This document shows, piece after piece, positions 35,697 to 44,524 of a stretch of 64,000 nt of DNA. Both the position numbers and the translations under genes were made by a program. How positions within the stretch are numbered: position 1 is the first letter of the stretch; the number at the start of each line of letters is the position of its first letter. The notes below the pieces were generated by a model. It had not been told where the DNA came from. It was given only the letters and a program-made list of their open reading frames with translations, and searched no databases. Source of the DNA: Endozoicomonas sp965198415 (GTDB lineage: Bacteria; Pseudomonadota; Gammaproteobacteria; Pseudomonadales; Endozoicomonadaceae); assembly GCA_965198415.1 (NCBI GenBank), contig CBDAPN010000028.1, positions 372,001-436,000 of the forward strand, given 5' to 3'.

Positions 35697-38192
35697 CTAT
35701 TTGAGATTGGACAGAATATCCCTGAGCAGTGAGTATATCTTTTGCTGGACGTTAGACATCGCCTCAAAGTTATGGCTGTAGGTCTTCATTGCTCGTTGCA
35801 GTTGTACGGTCTGCAGTTGGCTGTTTGAGGTCAGGTGGTCCCGGCTGTTGATCAGGCTGGTCTTTAGTGCGATCCACTCGCTGGGCGTTAACTTCCCTGT
35901 GCCGCTTGCATCGGCGTAGGGTATTTTGAGAATGTTGTTTAGTAGCTCAATCTCTTTTTGGTTCAGAACGGGCGCGTTGCCGGTCTTTTCGAAGTTTAGG
36001 CTGTTTTGCAAAGCCAACTTGCGGGCAAAATAGCCGGTAACGGTGTTGTTCATCTCTGACTGACTGGAATTGCCCGGGGCGAAATCGGGTAAATTTGTTT
36101 CCAGTGTCACTCCTGTTATGTTGATAGAACCATCGCCTTCTGCTGACTTGATCCATGAGTCGACAAACTGTTTGCTCGCTGTTGCAGCTCTTGTCAGAAA
36201 CTCGTTAATACTCTCACCATAGGCGAGTTGATAGCTCGGTGAAGACGTTTGATGGTGGCTTGGTGAAACATCGCTTGTGTCCCAAACTGACCAGTTGAGT
36301 TTTAAGCCTTCGGTCATGAGCTTATTTCTTGTAGCTTCTTCTTGCTCAGGGGAAAGTTTGGCAATGACTTGTTCTCTGATTTGGTTGAAAAATTTATCGC
36401 TGTGCTCTTGAAGTTTTCCAAAGTCGGTACTTTCCTGGTAGTTTTCCGCCAATGAGTGCTTAATGACCTTTGTTGGTACTACTGGCGTCTTTATGGTTTC
36501 GGTCAGATTACTAATGGCTTTTCCGCCAAATTCCCATGAGTGAAGGCCACCGCTTTCAAAAAGAATGTGACCGTCATTGTTGTTGGAGTCCAGCGAGTGA
36601 ATATTGGGTGCTTGCGTGGTGGTTGTTTTTTTGTCTTCATCGGTGTCATAAGTAAATGCAGAGATATTGGTACCTAAAGTGACTGAAGTAAAGTTAACGT
36701 GGCTACCTTCTCCTGAATCATGTTCAATCCAGGTAATGACATAATTACTGCTATTTTGGGCGGCTCTTGTCAAAAAAGCATCAATGCTTTCACCGGGAGT
36801 GAGGTGATATTTAAAAGGTTTTTTATAGTGGCTAGGGTTGGCATCACTTGTATCCCAAATTGACCAATCCAATGTTAAACCTTCACTCATGAACTTACGC
36901 CTGAGAGCTTCTTCTTTCTCGGGCGTCATACCTGCAAAGATTTTTTGTCTTAGCCCTTTAAAGAATTCATCATTGTGTGTTTGCAGCTTGCTATAGTCTC
37001 TGGACTCTTGGTAGTTTTCAACCTTTGAGTGAGTAACTGACTCCGTTTTGGTCTCTTTTTGTTGTTGAACTTCAAATTTATCATAGGAGTGAGCCGGTAT
37101 ATTTATTTTTAAAGTGATGGCTTCAGTATTAATTGAGGAGTGTCTGGCGCTTATTTTTCCCGTCATATACGACACCCTGGTTTTAACATACGCCTCTAAC
37201 TTATCAGCAGACGTGTTAATTGCATTAGTGATAAACTGCGCTAACGTCTCGCCTGCGGCGGGTTTATGAGTATAATTGAGCGTATGGCTGCCATATTTTG
37301 TTGTTTCTTCGGTTAAAAGGTAATTAAAGTTTAAGCCTCCATTTGCTTTAATCGCTGTAAACAGTGAGTCTTTTTCTACATCTGACATATTTCCCAGCGA
37401 ATTTGTCCACTCACTTATAACGCCTGGAACAAATGAGCTTTTAATAACCGTGTAATTGTCTGCACTACCATTCCAAAAAGTTCGGTTGTTTTGATATTGA
37501 ACTTGAGGAATGTTAATTTTTTCTGCTACTACCCCTCCTGTGTTTTTCGTCGTTTTAACATTTTCTACTGTCGGAGCATTTATTGTGGGTGTGGCTGAAT
37601 TAAAATTATCAATAATCATCCCCTGATTACCCCGGGTGATAATAACAGAAGATATATTTGCCAACCCTCCAGAAAAGTTCTGCTGATTAAGCGCAGTGGC
37701 AGGCTCATCCACCTGCAAGTTGATTTCGGTGCCGTCTGCAAGGCTAAACGTCATATCGTTCATCACCGGAATCCCTACATTCAGGGCATCCACTGTAGTG
37801 CCTTTAGGAATGGGGATTAACGTTTGATTCTGATACATTAGCTGGTTGCCGTTTTTATCCGTGATGGTAAAGGAGGAGCCACCGTTACCGTCGGGCTTAA
37901 CTTGTAAGGCGTAACCGCTGTCCAGAATGACTTGGTTATTTTGTACTTTCCAGCTAACGTCGTGGTAATAATCGGAGTCGTATTCGGCAATATTCGCTTT
38001 GCCGATCATCTTGTTGACAATGTCAATGTACTGGTTACTTTTATCAATATCACCAATAATACGTCGTACTTCTGAGTCGAGCATTTCGCTGCGTTCAAGG
38101 TAAACCGCAGAAATGAAATCCTGCTGACTCATGTCCGCAGGGTTTAGCGTGTTGATTTCATTATTCGAGTCAACGTTGTTAACTGGATTCAT
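35697..38192 (-). CDS. Large repeat protein, candidate secreted filament/tip protein (three repeats)
   Basis: An 831-residue paralogue of the gene at 38239-40185. Residues 1-70 form helices (YLERSEMLDSEVRRIIGDID). Residues 78-196 are beta-rich with NDMTFSLADGTEINLQVDEP and SSVIITRGNQGMIIDN, a layout like DUF1521 but without its GDPHVD cleavage motif. Three repeats follow at about 250-367 (degenerate), 385-512 and 575-703, each with ENYQES, GLxLxWSxWDTSD, GESIxxFLTRA and a V-T-L-x-T-N strand. The C-terminal 115 residues are helical and end in QKIYSLLRDILSNLK. There is no signal peptide. Flanking helices around an inserted domain recall EspA-like type III filament proteins. This role is inference, and no secretion genes are in the window. 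Confidence 0.85.
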   Translation of the reverse strand: MNPVNNVDSNNEINTLNPADMSQQDFISAVYLERSEMLDSEVRRIIGDIDKSNQYIDIVNKMIGKANIAEYDSDYYHDVSWKVQNNQVILDSGYALQVKPDGNGGSSFTITDKNGNQLMYQNQTLIPIPKGTTVDALNVGIPVMNDMTFSLADGTEINLQVDEPATALNQQNFSGGLANISSVIITRGNQGMIIDNFNSATPTINAPTVENVKTTKNTGGVVAEKINIPQVQYQNNRTFWNGSADNYTVIKSSFVPGVISEWTNSLGNMSDVEKDSLFTAIKANGGLNFNYLLTEETTKYGSHTLNYTHKPAAGETLAQFITNAINTSADKLEAYVKTRVSYMTGKISARHSSINTEAITLKINIPAHSYDKFEVQQQKETKTESVTHSKVENYQESRDYSKLQTHNDEFFKGLRQKIFAGMTPEKEEALRRKFMSEGLTLDWSIWDTSDANPSHYKKPFKYHLTPGESIDAFLTRAAQNSSNYVITWIEHDSGEGSHVNFTSVTLGTNISAFTYDTDEDKKTTTTQAPNIHSLDSNNNDGHILFESGGLHSWEFGGKAISNLTETIKTPVVPTKVIKHSLAENYQESTDFGKLQEHSDKFFNQIREQVIAKLSPEQEEATRNKLMTEGLKLNWSVWDTSDVSPSHHQTSSPSYQLAYGESINEFLTRAATASKQFVDSWIKSAEGDGSINITGVTLETNLPDFAPGNSSQSEMNNTVTGYFARKLALQNSLNFEKTGNAPVLNQKEIELLNNILKIPYADASGTGKLTPSEWIALKTSLINSRDHLTSNSQLQTVQLQRAMKTYSHNFEAMSNVQQKIYSLLRDILSNLK

Positions 38193-38194
38193 GT

Positions 38195-38212
38195 ATTTTC
38201 ATCCTTGAAAAT
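38195..38212 (-). promoter_or_regulatory. Ribosome-site hairpin in the leader of the 831-residue protein
   Basis: On the minus strand ATTTTC and GAAAAT form a 6-bp stem, and the loop is AAGGAT, the Shine-Dalgarno for the ATG at 38192. The same element precedes the paralogue at 40185. Confidence 0.55.
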
Positions 38213-38238
38213 TGTTTAATCATATCCTTGTTAGGGCG

Positions 38239-40185
38239 CTATTTTAGATTGGAGAGGATATCTCTGAGCAGAGAGTAAATTTTTTGCTGGGCATTGGACA
38301 TCGCTTCAAAATTCTGGTTGTAGGTCTGCATCGCTCTTTGCAGTTGTACGGTTTGCAATTGGCTGTTTGATGTGAGGTGGTCCCGGCTGTTGATCAGACT
38401 GGTCTTCAGTGCGGTCCACTCACTGGGCGTTAACTGCCCTACGCCACTTGCATCGGCATAGGGTATTTTAAGAATGTTGTTTAGTAGCTCAATTTCTTTG
38501 TTGTTTAGGATTGGAGCACTGCCGGTCTTTTCAAAGCCAATGTTGTTTTGCATAGCGAGCTTACGGGCAAAATAGCCGGTGACAGTCTGACTATCACCGG
38601 TTTTATTGGCGTTAGCGGAGCTGATATCAGGTAACGTTGTTTCCAGTGTCACGCCAGTGATGTTGATGTCGTAGGGTTCAACTTTCTTAATCCATGCGTC
38701 GACAAATTGTTTACTGGTTGTTGAAGCCCTGGTCAAAAATGCGTTGATACTCTCACCAGATTCAAGTCGATAGATCGGAGCAGTTTGATGGTGACTTGGT
38801 GAAATATCACTTGTCTCCCAAACGGACCAATTTAATTTTAAGCCTTCAGTTAGCAGCTTTTGCCTGAGGGTTTCTTGCTGTGCAGGGGAGAGTTTGCCAA
38901 TAACTTGTTCTCTTAGTTGATTAAAAAACTTATCGCTGTGTTCTTGAAGCTTTCCATAGTCTGTAGATTCTTGATAGTTTTCAATCAAAGAGTGTTTAAT
39001 GGCTGTATCACCTCCTGTCGAGGGTTTTATAGTTGCGGTAAGGTTGTTAATGGCTTTGCCGCCGTATTCCCATGAGTGTACCCCCCCGCTTTCAAAAAGA
39101 ACGTGGCCGTCGTTGTTATTGTTATCAAGATGATGGCTAACATCTGGTCGGGTGGAGTCTGTTGAGGTGAAAGCTGGTAACTGTGTTATCAATGTCACGC
39201 CAGTTATGTTGATGCTACCATCATTTTCAACGCCCTTGATCCATGAATCGACATATTTTCTACTGGTCTGTGAAGCTCGTAGCAAAAAAGCTTCAAGACT
39301 CTCACCAGCTTGCATTGGATACACAGGCGAACTTTTATGTTGACTGACCGTAACATCGCTTGTATCCCATACTGACCAGTCCAATTTTAAACCCTCAGCC
39401 ATGAATTTTTTTCTTAGCGCTTCTTCTTGCTCAATGGGAAGGTTTGCAGTTTTCTCTCTCAGTTGGTTAAAAAATTTATCGCTGTGCTCTTGCAGCTTGC
39501 CAAAGTCTGAACTTTCTCGATAGTTTTCAGTCAATGAGTGATTAGTGACTGCCACATCGACTGTTGGCGCTTTTATAGCAGGGGAAGCCGAATTAAGATT
39601 CTCAATAGCCATCCCTTGGTTATTTCGGGTAATGAAAATAGACGTGACGTTGGCCAGCCCGCCAGAAAAATCCTTTTGATTAAACGCGGTGGCAGGTTCG
39701 TCCACCTTCAGGGTGATTTCGGTACCGTCTTCAAGGCTGAAGGTCATATCGTTCATCACCGGAATCCCTACATTCAGTGCATCCACGGTGGTGTCTTTAG
39801 GTATAGGTATTAACGTTTGATTCTGATACATCAGCTGGTTGCCATCTTTATCGGAAACGGTAAAAGATGAACCGCCGTTACCGTCTGGCTGAATTTTTAA
39901 GGCATAACCGCTGTCCAGAATGACCTGATTATTGCTTACTTTCCAGCTAACTTTGTCGTAATAATTGGAGCCATATTCGGAAATATTGGCTTTGCCGATC
40001 ATCTTGTTGACAATATCAATGTATTGGTTGCTCTTATCGATATCACCGATGATGCGTCGCACTTCTGAATCCAGCATTTCACTGCGTTCAAGATAAATCG
40101 CAGAAATAAAATCCTGCTGACTCATTTGTGCAGGGTTTAGCGTATTAATATCACTGTTTGAGTCAACGTTATTAACTGGATTCAT
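38239..40185 (-). CDS. Large repeat protein, candidate secreted filament/tip protein (two repeats)
   Basis: A 648-residue paralogue of the gene that follows it 46 bases downstream; N-terminus (about 200 residues) and C-terminus (about 115) are nearly identical. The middle holds two repeats (residues about 212-339 and 394-520) joined by a linker with NNNDGHVLFESGGVHSWEYG. The length difference of 183 residues equals one repeat plus linker. The beta-rich region (78-196) is DUF1521-like but lacks GDPHVD. No signal peptide is present, so export would need a non-Sec route. The start is set by AAGGAT and the conserved MNPVNNVDSN. It is probably cotranscribed with its paralogue and with the small gene upstream. 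Function is unproven. Confidence 0.85.
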   Translation of the reverse strand: MNPVNNVDSNSDINTLNPAQMSQQDFISAIYLERSEMLDSEVRRIIGDIDKSNQYIDIVNKMIGKANISEYGSNYYDKVSWKVSNNQVILDSGYALKIQPDGNGGSSFTVSDKDGNQLMYQNQTLIPIPKDTTVDALNVGIPVMNDMTFSLEDGTEITLKVDEPATAFNQKDFSGGLANVTSIFITRNNQGMAIENLNSASPAIKAPTVDVAVTNHSLTENYRESSDFGKLQEHSDKFFNQLREKTANLPIEQEEALRKKFMAEGLKLDWSVWDTSDVTVSQHKSSPVYPMQAGESLEAFLLRASQTSRKYVDSWIKGVENDGSINITGVTLITQLPAFTSTDSTRPDVSHHLDNNNNDGHVLFESGGVHSWEYGGKAINNLTATIKPSTGGDTAIKHSLIENYQESTDYGKLQEHSDKFFNQLREQVIGKLSPAQQETLRQKLLTEGLKLNWSVWETSDISPSHHQTAPIYRLESGESINAFLTRASTTSKQFVDAWIKKVEPYDINITGVTLETTLPDISSANANKTGDSQTVTGYFARKLAMQNNIGFEKTGSAPILNNKEIELLNNILKIPYADASGVGQLTPSEWTALKTSLINSRDHLTSNSQLQTVQLQRAMQTYNQNFEAMSNAQQKIYSLLRDILSNLK

Positions 40186-40187
40186 AC

Positions 40188-40205
40188 ATTTTCATCCTTG
40201 AAAAT
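40188..40205 (-). promoter_or_regulatory. Ribosome-site hairpin in the leader of the 648-residue protein
   Basis: The same 6-bp stem (ATTTTC/GAAAAT) with AAGGAT in the loop as before the paralogue. The conserved leader indicates duplication of the whole unit, including its translation signal. Confidence 0.55.
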
Positions 40206-40252
40206 CAGTACTTATCGGTTATGCGATAAAAACATACTGCTCGTATTGGTGC

Positions 40253-40624
40253 TTAAACATAACCTGAACGTTTCTTCGGAGCCGGTCTGCTTTTAACGCC
40301 ACTGCCAATACCTTGTTCTAGAAGCCTGCTGGCGGTACTCAACTCTTTTCGTTTAATTGACGCTTCACTGGCCATGTTTTCTTTCAGCTCTTTATGAAAG
40401 CTGAGCAGTTCTTCACGGGCTTTTTGCTTTTGTCTTGAGGTCCAAAAATCGCTATTAATAAATGCTCGCAGCTGTTGTCGGTTCATGCCCCCGTTTTTCA
40501 TGAACTCTTCTTGTTTGTCCAACAGCACCTTGGCATCACGAAGCGTTTTTTGTGACTCTTCTGTTACCAGATAATCGGCTTTTTTCAGTTTGGTAATATC
40601 AACCAGCTTGAGTTTAATGGCCAT
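40253..40624 (-). CDS. Small basic helical protein of unknown function
   Basis: A 123-residue product if started at ATG 40624 (MAIKLKLVDITKLKKADYLV), which has GGAG/AGG upstream. The frame is open to an ATG at 40684 and a TTG at 40714, which lack ribosome sites. The protein is rich in K, E and Q and mostly helical (residues about 30-105, including RQKQKAREELLSFHKELKEN). The tail is basic (RPAPKKRSGYV). It has no signal peptide or membrane span and no recognised family. It ends 67 bases before the 648-residue repeat protein on the same strand, so an operon is likely. Size and charge would suit a chaperone or regulator for the repeat proteins, which is speculation. Confidence 0.65.
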   Translation of the reverse strand: MAIKLKLVDITKLKKADYLVTEESQKTLRDAKVLLDKQEEFMKNGGMNRQQLRAFINSDFWTSRQKQKAREELLSFHKELKENMASEASIKRKELSTASRLLEQGIGSGVKSRPAPKKRSGYV

Positions 40625-40785
40625 AGCGCCTGACTCCGTTTTTTTAATTTCTGGAAACTTATATCGGTAACGATCAAAATCCATGCAGTGGTATTGATCA
40701 TTTCTCAAGACCAAAGCGATTGGCCAAGCGGTGAAAAGCGACCTAAAATGTGCTCAAAACGGCTTTTACAACAATAGGAGAGGCT

Positions 40786-40983
40786 ATGGATATTGCGGAG
40801 TTTGAGACCCTTATGATGCAGGTGTTAATCTCGGGTCTGGTGCTATTTATGGCATTTATTGTTTATGATCTGGCAAAAAAGTCTAAGGCTGGGAAGTGGG
40901 GAACGTTTGTACTTTTTGGTGCGCTCGGACTCGGCGTTTTAGGGTTTCTCATTAAAACATTTATAGTGCAAGTGACTCTTTAG
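40786..40983 (+). CDS. DUF2788 small membrane protein
   Basis: A 65-residue protein with two predicted membrane helices (MQVLISGLVLFMAFIVYDL and FVLFGALGLGVLGFLIKTF) joined by the basic loop AKKSKAGKWGT, the hallmark of DUF2788. Members are found in gammaproteobacteria and have no assigned role. ATG at 40786 has AGGAG at good spacing. An upstream in-frame start at 40750 would add 12 unconserved residues. A strong hairpin follows the stop. Confidence 0.88.
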   Translation: MDIAEFETLMMQVLISGLVLFMAFIVYDLAKKSKAGKWGTFVLFGALGLGVLGFLIKTFIVQVTL

Positions 40984-40992
40984 GGGCTTGTA

Positions 40993-41018
40993 CGGGAATA
41001 GTTTTTTAGCTATTCCCG
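40993..41018. terminator. Bidirectional hairpin terminator
   Basis: CGGGAATAG and CTATTCCCG form a perfect 9-bp stem around TTTTTTAG. It sits 10 bases after the DUF2788 stop and 22 bases beyond the stop of the convergent transporter gene. The T run is in the loop and only short runs follow. Confidence 0.7.
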
Positions 41019-41039
41019 AATCGGTTTTCGACAAATTGC

Positions 41040-42488
41040 TTAGAAATAGCCGAGCCAAAACATCCACAAGCTACCGGGTCCTAACCAGATAGCCAGATAC
41101 ACCAGCCCCATCACCAATCCGGCCTTCCACCAGCGGCTCAAAGAGACATAGCCCGAACCATAAATAATGGGAGCGGGCCCATTGCCATAATGTGTCACCA
41201 CGGCGCACAAGTTGCTGGCAAATGCCAGCATCAGCGCCCCTGCCAGTGCAGGTACGCCGGCGGTGAGCATAATCATTAAGAAGCTGGCGTACATGGCGCT
41301 GATCTGTGCGGTGGATGCCGCAAAGAAATAATGGAAGAAACAATATAAAGTGCAGATAGTTACCATGGTCAGCGGGGCTGATAAACCGGCAAACATCCCG
41401 CCCATCTGTCCACTGACGAACTCTATAACCCCAAACTCGCCAAGGTAGCGTGCCATCGTGATGAATGCGCCAAACCAGATCATGGTATCCCACGCACCTT
41501 TATTGCCAATGAGGTCGTCCCAACTCAGCACGCCACTCAACAGCAGAACACAAACACCGAGCATGGCTACTAAGGTTGAAGAGAGACCTAATGACTGGCC
41601 GAAAATCCACAGTGCCAATAATCCTACAAAAGTGGCTGCCATTATCCATTCGGAGGCTTTCAGTGGCCCCATTTTTGTCAGCTCACTGTTGGCCAGACTC
41701 ACCGCTTTGGGCGTATCTTTGATCTGTGGTGGCATTAACTTGTAAAGCCCAAGGGGCATCAATATCAGACAGATCAGCCCCGGAAACAGCGCCGCCAGTG
41801 TCCAGGTACCCCAGGTAATATCAATACCGTGATTCGCCGCCAGCTTCACTATCAAAGGATTACCAGCCATAGCGGTAATGAACATGGTGCTGGTAATAAC
41901 ATTGCCATGAAACACCACCATAGTGAGAAAACTGCCCATGCGGTTAGCCGTTATACCGGGCAGGCTGTCGTACACCTGAGCAATGGATTTCATAATGGGG
42001 TGAACTACGGCACCCGCCCGGGCGGTAGTGCTTGGCATTGCCGGTGCCAACATCAGGTCGGTGAGGGCAAGACCATAGCCGAGGCTGAGGGTTCGTTTAC
42101 CAAACAGCCGCATGAAATAGTAGGCCACCCGCAACCCGAGGCCAGTTTTAAGAAAACCGTGGGAGATAAAAAACGCCAGCACCACCAGCCAGGTGACCGG
42201 GTCGCTGTAGCCGGTAAGGGCATCCTTAACCGCCAGCGTCCCGGTGACGCCCAACGCGACAACGCCCATTAGCGTTACTGCCGACATCGGCAGCGGCATA
42301 ACCATCACACCAAGCAGTGTAGAGAGGAAAATAACCAGCATATGCCAGCCTCGCAGGTCGAGACCAGCCGGTGGTGAGATCAACCAGAGGGTGAGGCCAA
42401 GAAGAAGCGGGGCCAGATAGTAAACAAGGTTTTTACCGTAGTTAAAGAGAGTGCGCTCATTTTTGTAGCTGCCAGTTTGCTCATTCAA
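41040..42488 (-). CDS. DASS-family (SLC13) anion:sodium symporter, 2-oxoglutarate/malate type
   Basis: A 482-residue inner-membrane protein with about 12 hydrophobic spans. It carries the two substrate loops of divalent anion:sodium symporters: PAMPSTTARAGAVVHPI near residue 152 and a second one in the region LCAVVTHYGNGPAPIIYGSG near residue 435. The THYGNGPAPI form is typical of the plastid 2-oxoglutarate/malate translocator branch (DiT1/SodiT1) rather than of NadC succinate carriers. It probably imports dicarboxylates with sodium ions. It is monocistronic, with no two-component regulator beside it. The ATG at 42488 fits, with a hydrophilic N-terminal tail of about 20 residues. Confidence 0.9.
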   Translation of the reverse strand: MNEQTGSYKNERTLFNYGKNLVYYLAPLLLGLTLWLISPPAGLDLRGWHMLVIFLSTLLGVMVMPLPMSAVTLMGVVALGVTGTLAVKDALTGYSDPVTWLVVLAFFISHGFLKTGLGLRVAYYFMRLFGKRTLSLGYGLALTDLMLAPAMPSTTARAGAVVHPIMKSIAQVYDSLPGITANRMGSFLTMVVFHGNVITSTMFITAMAGNPLIVKLAANHGIDITWGTWTLAALFPGLICLILMPLGLYKLMPPQIKDTPKAVSLANSELTKMGPLKASEWIMAATFVGLLALWIFGQSLGLSSTLVAMLGVCVLLLSGVLSWDDLIGNKGAWDTMIWFGAFITMARYLGEFGVIEFVSGQMGGMFAGLSAPLTMVTICTLYCFFHYFFAASTAQISAMYASFLMIMLTAGVPALAGALMLAFASNLCAVVTHYGNGPAPIIYGSGYVSLSRWWKAGLVMGLVYLAIWLGPGSLWMFWLGYF

Positions 42489-42735
42489 AATACATACCTG
42501 TCAATTATTGGTGTTCGCGAGTCAGTCTAGCCTATACATTTCCCTGTGCCCGAAGATGCGATACAAAGCCTTGTATTCCCATGTTGCTGAAGCAAAAAAA
42601 GACAGTTAGCGGCTGGCTAAAAACAGTGCTTGCCGCGCGACCCCGTAGCGAGGCTGCCGACAAGAGCAGCAGTTTTCAAAAACTCAATCAGCAGCTCCCA
42701 TTGAACAAACCACTCCTGGATGCCAAGTCAGTGCG
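42489..42735. other. Intergenic region
   Basis: About 250 bases between two minus-strand genes. No gene or clear hairpin was seen. It probably holds the transporter promoter. Confidence 0.4.
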
Positions 42736-43467
42736 TTAATGCCCGGAGAAATTATACTTTTCCCGTTTGATTTGCCGAGTGGTAAGCCCTTTTTCTTTGA
42801 GAAGGGGGACACAGTCATCAATCATATGGGGGTTGCCACAAAGAAACACTACGTCCTTTTCTGGGTCGATGTTCAGTGCGTCAAACTGTTGCTGAACCCG
42901 GCCAGTGTACTCGTTTTGTTGTCGGTCTACGCTTGTTTCCCGGGTCAGGCAGATGCGGTGTGGAATGTGGGCAAAATCTTGGTGATAAATAATTTCCTGG
43001 CGATATCGAAAGCCCATTAGCAGCGTCACGGCAGTGCCCTGTTTTAACAGTGTGTGCAGTTGCGTTAGCATGCTTCGATAGGGGCTGATGCCTGTGCCGG
43101 TTCCCACTAGAATCAGTTGTCCGGGGAGGGCGTCCGGCAGGGTTAGAGCGCCTAGTGGGGCTGAGATATTGAGCGTGTTTCCCAGCTCAGCCTGCTGAAA
43201 ATAAGTCGAAGCTATGCCGTTCTCCACCAAGCCGAGTGCCAGTTCGAGCTGCCCGGTTTTTTGCAGGGACTCAGGGCTGCTTGCGATGCTGTAGCTGCGT
43301 TTGTACTGCTCAGCGTTAAATTCAAAAAACAGCTGCACAAATTGCCCGGGGACAAAAGAAAGTGCGCAGTATTCATGCGGGTCTTTTAGCCGGAGGCTTA
43401 TTTGGAGAGTATTGGCACTGATAAATCGTTTATCTTGCAGTTCGACAGTGAATTGAGTTGTTGGCAT
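42736..43467 (-). CDS. Ferredoxin--NADP reductase family flavoprotein
   Basis: A 243-residue FAD/NAD(P) oxidoreductase. The FAD domain shows FVPGQFVQLFF and KRSYSIASSP (the RxYS motif). The nucleotide domain shows LVGTGTGISPYRSML, LLMGFRYRQEIIYHQDF and FLCGNPHMIDDC. Length and motif spacing fit bacterial Fpr or NAD(P)H-flavin reductase-like proteins without an iron-sulfur domain. It would move electrons between NADPH and ferredoxin or flavodoxin. The C-terminus (REKYNFSGH) ends in a non-aromatic residue, whereas many Fpr proteins end in an aromatic one. ATG at 43467 has GGAG six bases upstream, favouring it over the ATG at 43479. Confidence 0.85.
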   Translation of the reverse strand: MPTTQFTVELQDKRFISANTLQISLRLKDPHEYCALSFVPGQFVQLFFEFNAEQYKRSYSIASSPESLQKTGQLELALGLVENGIASTYFQQAELGNTLNISAPLGALTLPDALPGQLILVGTGTGISPYRSMLTQLHTLLKQGTAVTLLMGFRYRQEIIYHQDFAHIPHRICLTRETSVDRQQNEYTGRVQQQFDALNIDPEKDVVFLCGNPHMIDDCVPLLKEKGLTTRQIKREKYNFSGH

Positions 43468-43658
43468 TAGACTCTCCATATGTTCAGGTGCAAAAGGCTA
43501 ACCGCTGCGGCCACTCATTTAAAATAGCCCCTTGTATTGAATTGTGACGGATTAATCACTGTGAAGTAATTAATGAATTAATTTTTTTTGAACTATTTCG
43601 CTAATGAAGTGTCAAACGAGTAGTTAATTAGAATTTGTAGTTAAATCAGGAGTTTTTT

Positions 43659-44489
43659 ATGACGCAATCCGTAGGTGGTAGTCATGCAAGCCCGATAGCT
43701 CAACCTGCAAACCCGGAGTCTGAAAGTATTCTGTCTGGTTTAACCGCTAACTGCGTTGGTGAAGTTATTGGCAATTTTGCCGGGAAAGCGGTTTCTGTCA
43801 TTTGTGGGCAGGGCGGTTATCTGCTCGGTGCCGGGTTGTCTTACTGGGCGGCTCCTAAGCTTTGCTATATGGCTGCCGGGTATTTAATAAACCCCTCGAT
43901 TCCTCTGCTGCGTACAGTGACTGGCTTGTATTTGCTCAAGAACTATGGTGCTCCCATTGTAAGCAGTATCAGTTATGCCTGCGCCATTTCTTCAGCTTTT
44001 GTTGGTGATCGTGTGCTTGCTAAACCGGTTGCCACCGCTTGTACGAGCCTGATTAATCGCATTAACCCCTTCGCAAGCTCTGAAACCAGTGCACCAGACC
44101 AGACTCGTTTGTTAACACAAAATTCACCGGCGATCAGGCAGCAATCACCAGAGCAAATCCATGCGGCCAGTGCAAGCGGCGTGACTTTAGCAATTACCGA
44201 CCGTCTTTCTGAATCAGATGAAACCGTTACCGGTTTTGCCAAACGTCATCTTGGTGAAAAATTTAATAAGCATCTGGAAACCGTAGACAGCTCTATTGGC
44301 AGTAACATTAAGCAGCAACTGGCTGAGCTGGGGAATCGACGGGTGAGCTCCCTTAATGCAGCACAGCAGCAGCATTTGGTGGGTTTTTTACGCCGTTTGC
44401 AAGGGGGTAATCTCACCGAAGAGCAGCGGAACCAGCTGCTGCAACAGCTGGTGGTTGCTATGCACAACTCCCCAGAGGCTTTCAGGTAA
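43659..44489 (+). CDS. Unrecognised protein with a hydrophobic middle, possible effector
   Basis: A 276-residue protein. Residues 1-30 are polar and Ser/Pro/Ala-rich, without a Sec signal. Residues about 35-130 contain several moderately hydrophobic stretches rich in Gly, Ala and Cys (GKAVSVICGQGGYLLGAGLS, PIVSSISYACAISSAFVGD). Residues 165-276 are polar and helical with Q-rich parts (NAAQQQHLVGFLRRLQ, NQLLQQLVVAMHN). I recognise no family. A polar start followed by a membrane-active region is seen in some type III effectors and translocators, but nothing nearby proves this. CAGGAG lies upstream of the ATG at good spacing. The upstream 180 bases are AT-rich and may contain its promoter. Confidence 0.75.
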   Translation: MTQSVGGSHASPIAQPANPESESILSGLTANCVGEVIGNFAGKAVSVICGQGGYLLGAGLSYWAAPKLCYMAAGYLINPSIPLLRTVTGLYLLKNYGAPIVSSISYACAISSAFVGDRVLAKPVATACTSLINRINPFASSETSAPDQTRLLTQNSPAIRQQSPEQIHAASASGVTLAITDRLSESDETVTGFAKRHLGEKFNKHLETVDSSIGSNIKQQLAELGNRRVSSLNAAQQQHLVGFLRRLQGGNLTEEQRNQLLQQLVVAMHNSPEAFR

Positions 44490-44524
44490 AGGTTAAGGCG
44501 GCTGGTTACTTCATCTGGTGGTAG

